Part shown: one piece after another, positions 1 through 8,477 of the stretch
Numbering within the stretch: the first letter of the stretch is position 1
Layout: each line of letters begins with the position of its first letter
Assembly (NCBI RefSeq): GCF_003010965.1
Contig: NZ_PGGM01000003.1
Span: 496,001 to 560,000 of the forward strand
Direction of reading: 5' to 3'
From: Phyllobacterium sophorae
GTDB taxonomy: Bacteria > Pseudomonadota > Alphaproteobacteria > Rhizobiales > Rhizobiaceae
Length of the DNA: 64,000 nucleotides
Notes under the pieces: generated by a model
Seen by the model: the letters and a program-made list of their open reading frames with translations, nothing else
The model's database searches: none
Told to the model about the DNA's origin: nothing
Program-made: the position numbers and the translations under genes

Positions 1-416
<416 letters not shown>

Positions 417-477
417 TTACGATTGTTATTTCCAGGTGGTCTTGCCTGTCCTCCAACAGAGTTGGGCGCTCGGCAGA

Positions 478-1302
478 TCAGGTGATGCGCCGAATGCTTT
501 CCGTGATCTCGTCGTGATTAAATACGTCCAGCCAGTCCGGCTGCATGATCCGCGGTTTGCCATTCTCGATGGCCTTGTTGCAGGCGTCCGAGAAGACACC
601 TTCCACCTCGCCCATGATGACAGCACCAAGGATGTTCATATGGCCAAGCAGAAAATCACGGGCCGCGACCGGATCAACACCCCTGCGTACAACTTCATCC
701 AGTGCGTCTTTCATGGCGACGAGCAAGGAAGCGCAAACAGTTTCCGAAAGGCCAGGTTCAAGCAAAGCCATCTGCTCGACTGTAACCCGGTGGGATCGAA
801 GGATGGGCTTGTAGATCAGCTTGGCCACTTCCTCGCCTCGGGCGAAGTGCTCCTCGGGTCCTTGCATCAGCGCGCTGACAATCGACTGGGCGGCAGCCAC
901 GCCACCGAAATAATCACGCTTTGCAGATAGATCTGTCTCATCGTTGAAGATTGGCGGATGGCAGGGATGCGTGACGAAATACGTAATGTCGTCGCGCTTC
1001 GGCAGATGCCCGGCAAACGGGGCTGCCGCATCGAGAATGATAATCATCGCCCCGGCTTCTACCTTGTCGACGATCTGCTGGGACACTGCCCGGATTGCCG
1101 TATCGGGTACAGCCAGAATAACGATCTGCGCTCCCTTCAGGCCTTCGTCCGGCGTTACGCAATCAACCCCGAGTGTGCTCTTAAGGCGAGTTTTGGCAGC
1201 CTCGTTGACTTCGACATGATCCACTTCAAATCGCGATCCCTTGAGATTTTTCGCGAGCCGCGTGCCCATTTTTCCGCCGGCACCGAGAAGTGCAATTTTC
1301 AT
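478..1302 (-). CDS. apnO: D-apionate oxidoisomerase-like NAD-dependent dehydrogenase (ApnO family)
   Basis: This predicted 274-residue soluble dehydrogenase has an N-terminal Rossmann fold (MKIALLGAGGKMGTR at the N terminus) and a C-terminal domain like that of phosphogluconate dehydrogenase. In the known D-apiose/D-apionate pathway, ApnO oxidises and isomerises D-apionate to 3-oxo-isoapionate with NAD. The assignment rests on this architecture together with the divergent RuBisCO-like gene and DUF1537 kinase gene, which are the partners known from that pathway. The ATG start has a strong AGGGAGG ribosome site seven bases upstream. It appears to head a minus-strand unit with the sugar-binding protein. 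A different ketoacid or aldonate substrate remains possible, because apnL (the lactonase) and the apiose dehydrogenase are not in the window. Confidence 0.72.
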   Translation of the reverse strand: MKIALLGAGGKMGTRLAKNLKGSRFEVDHVEVNEAAKTRLKSTLGVDCVTPDEGLKGAQIVILAVPDTAIRAVSQQIVDKVEAGAMIIILDAAAPFAGHLPKRDDITYFVTHPCHPPIFNDETDLSAKRDYFGGVAAAQSIVSALMQGPEEHFARGEEVAKLIYKPILRSHRVTVEQMALLEPGLSETVCASLLVAMKDALDEVVRRGVDPVAARDFLLGHMNILGAVIMGEVEGVFSDACNKAIENGKPRIMQPDWLDVFNHDEITESIRRIT

Positions 1303-1429
1303 GAAGAAGCCTCCCTTGGATCATGTTGTGGCAATTTGTCGACCGGATATCACGTTGTCAACTGGTATAATGACTTGATAAGGTAATAATCGTACTGTTA
1401 TGTGTTTGGCGAGTGAAGGGGAGGAAAAA
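1303..1429. promoter_or_regulatory. Divergent promoter region between apnO and the RuBisCO-like gene
   Basis: This 127-base, AT-richer spacer separates two divergent catabolic units and must hold both promoters. GTTGTCAAC (1354-1362) is a near-palindrome and could be part of a -35 element or an operator. Read on the minus strand it gives TTGACA, with a weak -10-like ACAAAT 17 bases on. No strong -10 match was found for the plus-strand unit, so promoter positions are uncertain. Confidence 0.35.
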
Positions 1430-2686
1430 GTGGACAGGATTTACGCTGAATATGATCTTGAGACACCGGGCGATCTGATCGACACGGCGGCCATCATCGC
1501 TGGAGAACAATCGTCAGGCACGTTCATGAAGCTTGCGGGGGAGACCGAGGCCCTCAAGGAAGCCTTTGGAGCGCGCATCGAGTCAATCCTTGAGACAGGT
1601 CAATTCGATAAGCCATCCCTCCCGTGTAAAATCGCTGGAACGAAATACACCCGCGGTAGAATTCGCCTTTCCTGGTCGCTTGCGAATATGGGCGTATCAT
1701 TGCCAAATGTCCTGGCGACCGTCGCCGGCAATCTCTTCGAATTGCGCGAGGTATCCGCACTTCGCCTTCTGGATGTCGAGTTTCCCCAAGAGTTCGCTCA
1801 AAAATATGCCGGTCCGCAGGCGGGGATCGCCGGGACGCGGTTGCTCACTGGCGTATCCTCGGGACCTTTGATCGGCACAATCATCAAGCCGAGCGTCGGC
1901 TTGAGCCCGGCGGAGACGGCCAGCCTGGTCTTGGAACTTGCCGAGGGCGGAATTGACTTTCTGAAGGATGATGAGCTGCAGGCCAATGGTCCACACTGCC
2001 CCTTTGCCGAGAGGGTCCAGGCTGTCATGGCGGTTCTTGATCGTTTCGCAGACAGGACGGGCAAGAAACCGATGTACGCTTTCAACATCACGGGCGAGAT
2101 GGATGAAATGAAGCGAAATGCCGACCTCGTGCGGGACGCCGGCGGAAGCTGTGCGATGGTTGGCATTCACAGCGTTGGCCTGCCTTGCGTGACCGCGTTA
2201 CGACGCCATACCGACTTGCCCATTCACGGGCATCGCAACGGTTGGGGCCTGTTTTCGCGCTCGCCCGATATTGGCATCAGTTTCATCGCTTGGCAGAAAT
2301 TCTGGAGGATCGCCGGTGTCGATCACCTTCATGTCAACGGTCTGCGCAACAAATTCAGCGAAGATGGTGCATCATCCATCGCATCGGCGCGTCAATGCCT
2401 CACGCCGCTGTTTCGCGGCGCCAAGGATTTCAGGGTCATGCCGGTGTTTTCATCAGGGCAGTCGGCCGAGCAGGTCGAGGACACCTACAAGGCGCTCGAT
2501 TCAACCGATCTGATCTATTGCGCCGGCGGCGGAATAATGGGGCACCCGCAAGGGCTGGCTGGGGGTATCAGCAGTTTGCGCGAAGCGTGGCAGGCGGCCG
2601 TCGAGGGCGTAAGTCTTGAAGCCTATTCGGTGACACACCCTGCCCTGCGCGCCGCAGTTGAAACCTTTCGGCCGCGTTTCTCATGA
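1430..2686 (+). CDS. oiaX: RuBisCO-like protein, 3-oxo-isoapionate-4-phosphate decarboxylase or transcarboxylase/hydrolase (OiaX/OiaT type)
   Basis: This form IV RuBisCO-like protein has about 418 residues. The preferred start is GTG at 1430 with GGGGAGG five bases upstream; an ATG at 1400 lacks such a site. Conserved features are IIKPSVG (active-site lysine, second lysine of KPK replaced), DFLKDDE (the lysine that is carbamylated plus the metal ligands Asp and Glu), HGHRNGWG, a loop-6-like GLRNKF, and the phosphate-binding CAGGGIMGHP. The metal-binding lysine trio is intact, so it should be an active enolase-type enzyme. In the apionate pathway, RuBisCO-like enzymes either decarboxylate 3-oxo-isoapionate-4-phosphate (OiaX) or cleave it to 3-phosphoglycerate and glycolate (OiaT). 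The sequence alone does not tell me which. Its stop overlaps the start of the kinase gene. Confidence 0.78.
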   Translation: MDRIYAEYDLETPGDLIDTAAIIAGEQSSGTFMKLAGETEALKEAFGARIESILETGQFDKPSLPCKIAGTKYTRGRIRLSWSLANMGVSLPNVLATVAGNLFELREVSALRLLDVEFPQEFAQKYAGPQAGIAGTRLLTGVSSGPLIGTIIKPSVGLSPAETASLVLELAEGGIDFLKDDELQANGPHCPFAERVQAVMAVLDRFADRTGKKPMYAFNITGEMDEMKRNADLVRDAGGSCAMVGIHSVGLPCVTALRRHTDLPIHGHRNGWGLFSRSPDIGISFIAWQKFWRIAGVDHLHVNGLRNKFSEDGASSIASARQCLTPLFRGAKDFRVMPVFSSGQSAEQVEDTYKALDSTDLIYCAGGGIMGHPQGLAGGISSLREAWQAAVEGVSLEAYSVTHPALRAAVETFRPRFS

Positions 2687-4011
2687 CTGTAAGGCCGCAG
2701 ATCACCTTTTACGGCGACGACTTCACCGGTTCCACCGATGCAATGGAAGCTCTGAGCTCAAACGGCATTGAGACGGTTCTTTTCACCAAAATTCCCGATG
2801 AGGCGCGCCTGAAGGTTTTCAACAATGTAGCCGCAATCGGTCTGGCCGGAACAAGCCGCAGCCAGACACCTGAGTGGATGGATCGCGAGCTGCCCGGCAT
2901 TTTCGCGTGGCTCAGTTCGCTCCAAGCACCAATGGCTCACTATAAGGTATGCTCGACGTTCGACAGCGCCCCTGAACAGGGTTCGATCGGCCGCGCTATT
3001 GACATCGGTCTTCGAGCCTTCGCACAGGACGCCACCCCATTGATTGTCGGCGTGCCGCAACTTGGGCGCTATACGATGTTCGGTGAACTGTATGCGCGGT
3101 TTCGCAATGATGTTTTCAGGATCGACAGACATCCGGTCATGAGTCATCACCCTGCAACGCCGATGCACGAGTCGGATCTGCGCAAGCATCTGGCAAAGCA
3201 GACAGATGCTCCCATTGGCCTCGTCGACCTTCCATCGCTGCTTGCAGGCAAAGGTGCCATGGCGTGGCGCAAGGCGATGGCCGATTTAAAAAGAGTGATC
3301 ATGATCGATGTCGCCGATGCGATAAGCCAGCGTCTCGCAGGCGAAATCGTCACCATGCATCTTGCGAGCACCGGACCACTCATATTCGGGTCGTCCGGTG
3401 TCGAGTACGCCTACATTGAAATCTTGCGCGCGATGGGCAAACTTCCGCTACCTGCCCCACAACAACCATTGTCTGCCGAAGATCGCATTGCCGTTGTGTC
3501 CGGAAGCTGCTCACCAACCACGGAAGCACAGATCAGATACGCAAGCCAAAACGGTTTCGAGCCGGTCCAGGTTAATTATGAGGCGCTGGCATCGGGGGTC
3601 GGGGCAGGTATAGCAGAAACGGAAGCTGTCGAGCAGGCAGTGACAGTCCTGAAATCAGGCAAAAGCCCCCTGCTATTTACCTCACTTGGAGCGCCGTCAT
3701 TTCGGCCATCAGGCGGTTCAAACGAAAATGATCGGGTCGGGCGACGCCTTGGTGCCATGTTGAACCGACTTGCGCACGAAAACGACCTGAAGAGGGTCAT
3801 CGTCGCGGGCGGCGACACGTCAAGTCATGCATTGGAGGAACTCAAGATCGGGGCGCTCACGCTTCGCCACGCGATTCCCCAAGCGCCAGGTTCGCCTGTT
3901 TGTTTGGGCTACAGATTTGATGGATCAGCACCACTGGAACTCGCTTTGAAGGGCGGCCAGATCGGAGAGGAGGACTTTTTTGTGCGTGTCCGGGATGGGC
4001 GGCTGAACTGA
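2683..4011 (+). CDS. oiaK: 3-oxo-isoapionate kinase-like, DUF1537 (four-carbon acid sugar kinase) family
   Basis: This is a 442-residue DUF1537-family kinase, a family that phosphorylates C4 acid sugars and 3-oxo-isoapionate. The N-terminal sugar-binding motif TFYGDDFTGSTDAMEAL and the family motif KVCSTFDSAPEQGSIG are present. The C-terminal nucleotide-binding part shows VVSGSCSPTT and IVAGGDTSSHALEEL. Its ATG overlaps the stop of the RuBisCO-like gene (ATGA), which argues for translational coupling and a shared pathway. The kinase would make the phosphorylated substrate used by the RuBisCO-like enzyme. Related kinases act on threonate, erythronate or denotonate, so the substrate is inferred from the neighbour. 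Confidence 0.8.
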   Translation: MTVRPQITFYGDDFTGSTDAMEALSSNGIETVLFTKIPDEARLKVFNNVAAIGLAGTSRSQTPEWMDRELPGIFAWLSSLQAPMAHYKVCSTFDSAPEQGSIGRAIDIGLRAFAQDATPLIVGVPQLGRYTMFGELYARFRNDVFRIDRHPVMSHHPATPMHESDLRKHLAKQTDAPIGLVDLPSLLAGKGAMAWRKAMADLKRVIMIDVADAISQRLAGEIVTMHLASTGPLIFGSSGVEYAYIEILRAMGKLPLPAPQQPLSAEDRIAVVSGSCSPTTEAQIRYASQNGFEPVQVNYEALASGVGAGIAETEAVEQAVTVLKSGKSPLLFTSLGAPSFRPSGGSNENDRVGRRLGAMLNRLAHENDLKRVIVAGGDTSSHALEELKIGALTLRHAIPQAPGSPVCLGYRFDGSAPLELALKGGQIGEEDFFVRVRDGRLN

Positions 4012-4040
4012 TGGTGCTATCCGAAGATCACTCAGGACAA

Positions 4041-4331
4041 GGCTTGGGTACCCCCGTTTATGCCGTCGATGACAAGGTGCATATGTCTACGTCAGCGGTG
4101 CATTTTGACTTGGATGTCCTAGCCCCTACGCTTGGCGAGTTTCGACTTTGCCAAGATCCCGCCGCCGAGCCCAATACCTGCGTCGCGAAGGCCAGCATGC
4201 GCTTTTCGAAGGTCGCAAAAATTCTCTAAGCAATGGATGCCGAAGCCGGCATTGTTGGGCTGGCGATCACTGAATACATGCCGTGGAGCGCGGTCCACAT
4301 GGCTAAGTCGCTGCACACTTTCGCTGCTTGA
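4041..4331 (+). pseudogene. Remnant of an arginase/agmatinase-family gene (C-terminal third, with in-frame stop)
   Basis: In one frame this stretch reads HFDLDVLAP, like the metal-binding FDxDxLDP motif of ureohydrolases. After an in-frame TAA (4227-4229) it continues in the same frame as IVGLAITEYMPW and a terminal helix ending at TGA (4329-4331), which resembles the C terminus of arginase-family proteins. The aspartate usual after DVL is replaced by alanine, and the N-terminal two thirds are absent. It follows the kinase gene directly. I read it as a decayed gene; the short ORF starting at 4011 alone would not be a functional protein. Confidence 0.45.
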
Positions 4332-4432
4332 TAGGCGGTAAACGGGGTGGTCAAAGGTGGCGTCGTATGAAACCGCCCCATCAGCAAAACCGTCAATTTC
4401 ACACGCCCGTGAACATTTTTGACAAAAAAAGA

Positions 4433-4452
4433 GCCGGACTGGAAAGTCCGGC
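4433..4452 (-). terminator. Rho-independent terminator for minus-strand transcripts
   Basis: GCCGGACT / AGTCCGGC forms a perfect 8-bp stem with a GGAA loop. On the minus strand it is followed two bases later by a run of seven T (4424-4430 on the plus strand are A). It would end transcripts of the dpp-like operon, about 380 bases beyond that operon's last stop codon. Confidence 0.75.
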
Positions 4453-4491
4453 CTAATTGTGAAGGTCAAAAACCTCCAGAGGGGAACAGCT

Positions 4492-4522
4492 GATGCGGTT
4501 AAAATGGGAGGAGAACCGCATC
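4492..4522. repeat. Inverted repeat, 9-bp stem
   Basis: GATGCGGTT (4492-4500) and AACCGCATC (4514-4522) are perfectly complementary around a 13-base loop that contains GGGAGGAG on the plus strand. No gene follows on either strand that would use that ribosome-site-like loop. Function unknown; it may be an RNA structure in the trailer of the dpp-like transcript. Confidence 0.55.
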
Positions 4523-4641
4523 GGCTGCGCGGGGAGTATTCCCGATATCAGCGAACCTCAAGACGTTTTATTGCATAGCTGCTATGCAGAGTGCAAAATC
4601 CGTAGGCATCACTGGTGCTCTGGTTTGGCCAACCTCACTGA

Positions 4642-4665
4642 GGCCGCACCGTAAGCGGTGCCGCC
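4642..4665. repeat. Compact hairpin with TAAG loop
   Basis: GCACCG-TAAG-CGGTGC (4646-4661) is a perfect 6-bp stem. After a C-C mismatch it extends by GGC/GCC on the outside. It lies in the presumed trailer of the dpp-like operon. There is no T-run, so it is not a typical terminator. Confidence 0.45.
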
Positions 4666-4831
4666 ATGGCACTCTAGAATACACCGCGCTTCAAAAATGG
4701 CACAAGCAGGACACCGTGGCCGTGCCCGCTTAACCGGGCTCGTCGAAACAATGTGGACCGGGCACCCTCGCGTTGGCTTGGGCCCTAAAGCCACTTAAAT
4801 CAACACACCAACTCTTCTGTTTAACCCAACG

Positions 4832-5632
4832 TTATCGTTGAACTATAAGTTGCTCGCAGGCAGTTCCCAAGCGCCGTGGTCGCGCTGAAACATACCCCCG
4901 ACTGCCATCAAGCAGGGTTTTGGTATAGGGATGCGAAACTTTCCCCAGCAGCAGATTCCCACGTTTTGTGACTTCGACAAAAATTCCATTTTGCATCACG
5001 GCAACGCGGTCGCACAAATGCGCAATGACCGCCATATCGTGACTGACGAGCACATAGGTCAGATGTTCGCGATCGCGTAGGTCCTTGAGCAGGTTGAGTA
5101 TTTCCGCTTGAACTGAAACATCGAGAGCGGACGTGGGTTCATCCAGGAGCAAAATCTGCGGTTTCAAAATAAGCGCGCGGGCAATCGCGACGCGCTGGCG
5201 CTGACCGCCCGACAATTGATGCGGAAAACGATAACGAAAATTATGCGGCAGACCGACCTCCCGCAAAATCTGTTCTATTCGCTCCTCCCGGCGGTCGAGA
5301 CCATGGATTTCCAAAGGTTCGAGCAGGGTTCGGCCAATCGTATGGCGGGGATGAATCGACCCAAACGGGTCCTGAAACACCATTTGCTGCTTGGCGAGCT
5401 GAGATTTTGTCCGTTTCGGGTTTGCGGTTTCCCCATCGATGACGATTGAACCGCTCCAATTCTTGCTTCTTCCAGCCAAGGCACCAAGCACGGTGGACTT
5501 GCCGCAACCACTTTCACCCACCAGGCCGAATGTCTCGCCTTTTGCGACTTCGAACGAGATGTCCTTGACCACTCGGATCGTATTTTGTCCGTGGCCGTAG
5601 CTGACACCCAGATTATCGACTTTGATCATCAT
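4832..5632 (-). CDS. Dpp/Opp-type ABC transporter ATP-binding protein (DppF-like)
   Basis: This is the second ATPase of a five-gene importer, about 266 residues. An upstream-extended frame exists, but the preceding gene ends at 5634 and the ATG pair at 5632/5629 follows its stop directly. Walker A is GLVGESGCGKST, the signature is LSGGQRQRV, Walker B is LLLDEPTSALD, and the switch His is in SHD. The C-terminal HPYT motif is typical of oligopeptide/dipeptide ATPases. The tail is short compared with full DppF proteins. It energises uptake together with the DppD-like partner. The operon is divergent from genes for acid-sugar breakdown, so the cargo may be a sugar acid or conjugate and not a peptide. 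Confidence 0.9.
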   Translation of the reverse strand: MMIKVDNLGVSYGHGQNTIRVVKDISFEVAKGETFGLVGESGCGKSTVLGALAGRSKNWSGSIVIDGETANPKRTKSQLAKQQMVFQDPFGSIHPRHTIGRTLLEPLEIHGLDRREERIEQILREVGLPHNFRYRFPHQLSGGQRQRVAIARALILKPQILLLDEPTSALDVSVQAEILNLLKDLRDREHLTYVLVSHDMAVIAHLCDRVAVMQNGIFVEVTKRGNLLLGKVSHPYTKTLLDGSRGYVSARPRRLGTACEQLIVQR

Positions 5633-5633
5633 C

Positions 5634-6482
5634 TCAGTTCTCCAGCCACCGTGGATCGCGCGTGAGAACTTCAAGTCTTTCACGCGGCTGCTCCAGACTT
5701 GGAAGCGCATTGAGCAATCCCTGCGTATAGGGATGTGCAGCCTGTTCCAGATTATCGGCCTCGAGCGTTTCAACGATGCGTCCGGCATACATGATGATCA
5801 CCCGGTCGCAAAAGCTTCGCACCAGATTGAGGTCGTGAGAGATGAAGATCAGGCCGATATTGCGCTCGGTGATCAGATCATCGAGGATGCTGAGGACTTG
5901 CTGGCGTACGGTGACATCGAGGGCGGATGTCGGTTCGTCGGCAATAATCAGCGACGGCGATGAAATCAGCATCATCGAAATCATGATACGTTGCCCCATT
6001 CCGCCTGACACCTCATGCGGATAGAGGGTGTAAACACGTTCGGGATCGCGAATGTTTACCCTTTCCAGCATGGCGAGGGTTCGCATGCGCGCATCACGCC
6101 AGGAGGCGCCCTCATGCAGAACAACCGTTTCGGAAATCTGCTCGCCGACGGTCATGACCGGATTGAGCGAGTATTTTGGATCCTGGAGGATCATGGATAT
6201 GCGGCTGCCGCGAATGGTGCGCATCTGCTGTTCGCTTGCTGCCAAGAGGTCAACATCCTCGAACTGCATCCTGTCAGCAGTGACAATGGCGCCAGGTGGC
6301 TGAAGCTGCATGATGGCCCGGCCGGCCGTGCTTTTCCCAGACCCGGATTCACCGATGATCCCGACCTTTTCCCGGCCGACTTTGAATGAAACGTTTCGAA
6401 CGGCCGTGACCGAACCCGACAGGGCCGGAAACTGGACGGACATATTGTCGATCGATAAAATTGTGCTCTGATTGTCAGGCAT
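5634..6482 (-). CDS. Dpp/Opp-type ABC transporter ATP-binding protein (DppD-like)
   Basis: This is a 282-residue ABC ATPase. The chosen ATG (6482) overlaps the end of the DppC-like gene by eight bases and begins MPDNQSTILSIDN; longer frames upstream run inside the permease gene. Walker A GIIGESGSGKST, the Q-loop ILQDPKYSLNP, the signature VSGGMGQRI, Walker B LIIADEPTSALD and SHD are visible. HPYTQGLL near the end is the family mark. It would pair with the DppF-like subunit as a heterodimer on the cytoplasmic face of the two permeases. Confidence 0.9.
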   Translation of the reverse strand: MPDNQSTILSIDNMSVQFPALSGSVTAVRNVSFKVGREKVGIIGESGSGKSTAGRAIMQLQPPGAIVTADRMQFEDVDLLAASEQQMRTIRGSRISMILQDPKYSLNPVMTVGEQISETVVLHEGASWRDARMRTLAMLERVNIRDPERVYTLYPHEVSGGMGQRIMISMMLISSPSLIIADEPTSALDVTVRQQVLSILDDLITERNIGLIFISHDLNLVRSFCDRVIIMYAGRIVETLEADNLEQAAHPYTQGLLNALPSLEQPRERLEVLTRDPRWLEN

Positions 6483-7386
6483 TTCTCGGATCCATGATGT
6501 CGCGCAGGCCATCGCCAAGCAGATTGAACGCCAGGCTGACCACGAGAATGGCAACGCCCGGAACGGTGGTCAGCCACCAGGCATCCAGCAGATATTGGCG
6601 GCCCGATGCAGCCATTGCCCCCCATTCGGGCATTGGTGGCTGGGCACCGAGGCCGAGAAAGCCCAGACCGGCCGCTGTCAGGATGATGCTCGACATGTTC
6701 AGGGTCAAACGGATGATGATGGACGGAGCGCACAGCGGGACAATGTGGCGCAACAGGATACGTCCCATACCGGCTCCCTGCAGTTCGGCGGCAACGACAA
6801 AATCGGCTTGGCGAAATGTCAAGGTTTCGGCGCGTGCCAAGCGGGCAATTGGCGGCCAAACCGTCAAGGCGATAGCGATCACCGCGTTTTCGATGCCCGG
6901 GCCAAGGGCCGCGGAGAAAGCAAGCGCAAGAACGAGACTTGGAAACGACAAAAAGATGTCAGTGATGCGCATGAGGATGGTATCGACCCAGCCCCCGAGA
7001 TAGCCAGCCGTCGCGCCAATGATGAACCCGATCGGAGCAACAATGACGGTGACCAGAATGCTGATATAAAGGGTCGTGCGTGCACCATAGACAAGCCTCG
7101 AATAAACGTCGCGCCCGAATTCGTCCGTTCCAAACCAATTGGCCGATGACGGCGGCTGCAATGCCAGAGCCAGATCCTGCGCAAGCGGATCGTGGGTTGA
7201 AAGCAGTGGCGCCAGGGCCGAGACCATGACCAGCGCCGCCACAACAATCAGCCCGCCCAGGGCAAGGGGATTGCCGACAAGGTTGAGCCACAAGACATAC
7301 GCTTTGTGCAGGCGAGCCTGACGCGTTGAGGAAAAATCCTCGCTGATCAGCCAGTCGTGCAGGTCACCGAAATATCGTGTTGTCAT
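6475..7386 (-). CDS. Dpp/Opp-type ABC transporter permease (DppC-like)
   Basis: This is a 303-residue inner-membrane permease of the BPD_transp_1 family. The chosen ATG (7386, MTTRYFG) lies five bases after the stop of the DppB-like gene. It carries the DppC N-terminal layout: a cytoplasmic segment, a first membrane helix at about residues 38-58, then WFGTDEFGRDVYSRL, which is the hallmark of the DppC/OppC branch. The EAA-type loop is seen as AAELQGAGMGRILLRHIVP. Several hydrophobic helices follow, ending in the NLLGDGLRD motif shared by these proteins. Confidence 0.9.
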   Translation of the reverse strand: MTTRYFGDLHDWLISEDFSSTRQARLHKAYVLWLNLVGNPLALGGLIVVAALVMVSALAPLLSTHDPLAQDLALALQPPSSANWFGTDEFGRDVYSRLVYGARTTLYISILVTVIVAPIGFIIGATAGYLGGWVDTILMRITDIFLSFPSLVLALAFSAALGPGIENAVIAIALTVWPPIARLARAETLTFRQADFVVAAELQGAGMGRILLRHIVPLCAPSIIIRLTLNMSSIILTAAGLGFLGLGAQPPMPEWGAMAASGRQYLLDAWWLTTVPGVAILVVSLAFNLLGDGLRDIMDPRNA

Positions 7387-7390
7387 TGTT

Positions 7391-8452
7391 TTACCGGGTC
7401 CGTGGATCAAGGAAGCGATAGGCGATGTCCGACAAAAGGTTGATGGCAATCGAAATGATGCCGATCAGGAGGACACTGCCCAGAACGGCATTCATATCGG
7501 CAAAAAACAGTGCCGATGTGAGATATTGGCCGAGCCCTGGCCATGCGAACACGGTCTCGATCAGCACGGTACCATCGAGAAGGCCGCAATAGGCGAGCGC
7601 CACGATCGTCAAGAGCTGGACACGAATATTGCGAAATGCATGGCGCCAGACAATGGAACGTTGCCCCAGTCCCTTGGCCTTCGCGGTGAGGATGTATTCC
7701 TGGCGAAGCTGCTCCAGCATAAAGCTGCGGCTCATACGGCTAAGATAGGCCATCGCGGCATAGCCAAGGATCAACGCTGGTGCCATCACATGATGGAGGA
7801 CGTCGAAAAAAACACCCCATTCGCCCGCGATGGCCGCGTCGATCAGCAGAGAGTTGGTTGGCCCTTCGACAAGCCCTTCATTGAACACGTCGATGCGCCC
7901 GCTTCCTGGTATGAGCCCGAACTTCGCGTAGAAAACGAGGATGACGATGGTTCCCAGCCAAAATATTGGCGTGGAATGGCCGAGCAGCCCGACGATGCGC
8001 GCCAGATGATCGACCCATGTGCCTTTGCGAACGGCCGCGATGATCCCAAGCGGTATGCCAAACACGGCGCCGACGATCGTGGCAATCGTCGCCAATTCCA
8101 GCGTTGCCGGAAAGACTCGTGCCAGATCACTGGAGACCGCGTTCTTCGTGACGTTGGATTGCCCGAAATCCAGTCGCGCCACATTGCTCAGATATGTTGC
8201 GAACTGCTCGTAGAGCGGCCTGTCGAGACCCATCTGCTTGGAGACCCGTTCGTAGGTCGCCTGGTCTGCCTGGTCACCGATGACGGCGATGACCGGATCG
8301 GCCGGTACCATACGGCCGATGACAAACGTGATCACCAGCAGGCCCAACAACGTCGTCAGGATGACGGCAAAAGAGGTTGCCAGTTTTTGCAAACTTGACA
8401 GCACGGCTGAGCCAGCTGAAGAACGCGTAGAATGGTACTGCGAGATGCTCAC
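7391..8452 (-). CDS. Dpp/Opp-type ABC transporter permease (DppB-like)
   Basis: This is a 353-residue integral membrane permease. The start codon is GTG (8452) with AAGGAA upstream. A first helix (ILTTLLGLLVITFVIG) is followed by RMVPADPV, equivalent to the RxxPGDP motif of DppB/OppB proteins. The coupling loop reads LTAKAKGLGQRSIVWRHAFR, and the C-terminal DPRTR is typical. It begins 25 bases after the binding-protein gene. It forms the translocation channel with the DppC-like partner. Confidence 0.9.
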   Translation of the reverse strand: MSISQYHSTRSSAGSAVLSSLQKLATSFAVILTTLLGLLVITFVIGRMVPADPVIAVIGDQADQATYERVSKQMGLDRPLYEQFATYLSNVARLDFGQSNVTKNAVSSDLARVFPATLELATIATIVGAVFGIPLGIIAAVRKGTWVDHLARIVGLLGHSTPIFWLGTIVILVFYAKFGLIPGSGRIDVFNEGLVEGPTNSLLIDAAIAGEWGVFFDVLHHVMAPALILGYAAMAYLSRMSRSFMLEQLRQEYILTAKAKGLGQRSIVWRHAFRNIRVQLLTIVALAYCGLLDGTVLIETVFAWPGLGQYLTSALFFADMNAVLGSVLLIGIISIAINLLSDIAYRFLDPRTR

Positions 8453-8477
8453 GTCCGCGTTCCTTTTTTGAGCAAGC

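Larger units (their letters stand above)
4332..4831. other. Gene-free stretch downstream of two converging units, with several hairpins
   Basis: No convincing gene was found. The segment lies between the arginase remnant and the end of the minus-strand dpp-like operon. It contains a minus-strand terminator (4433-4452), a 9-bp inverted repeat with a purine-rich loop (4492-4522) and a compact hairpin (4642-4665). Short reading frames here show no recognisable motif. Confidence 0.6.

Noticed and set aside
4609-4794. Minus-strand 61-codon frame with a CPAC motif in the dpp trailer
   Set aside because: One CxxC does not make a zinc ribbon; no ribosome site and no similarity recognised; hairpins explain the segment better.
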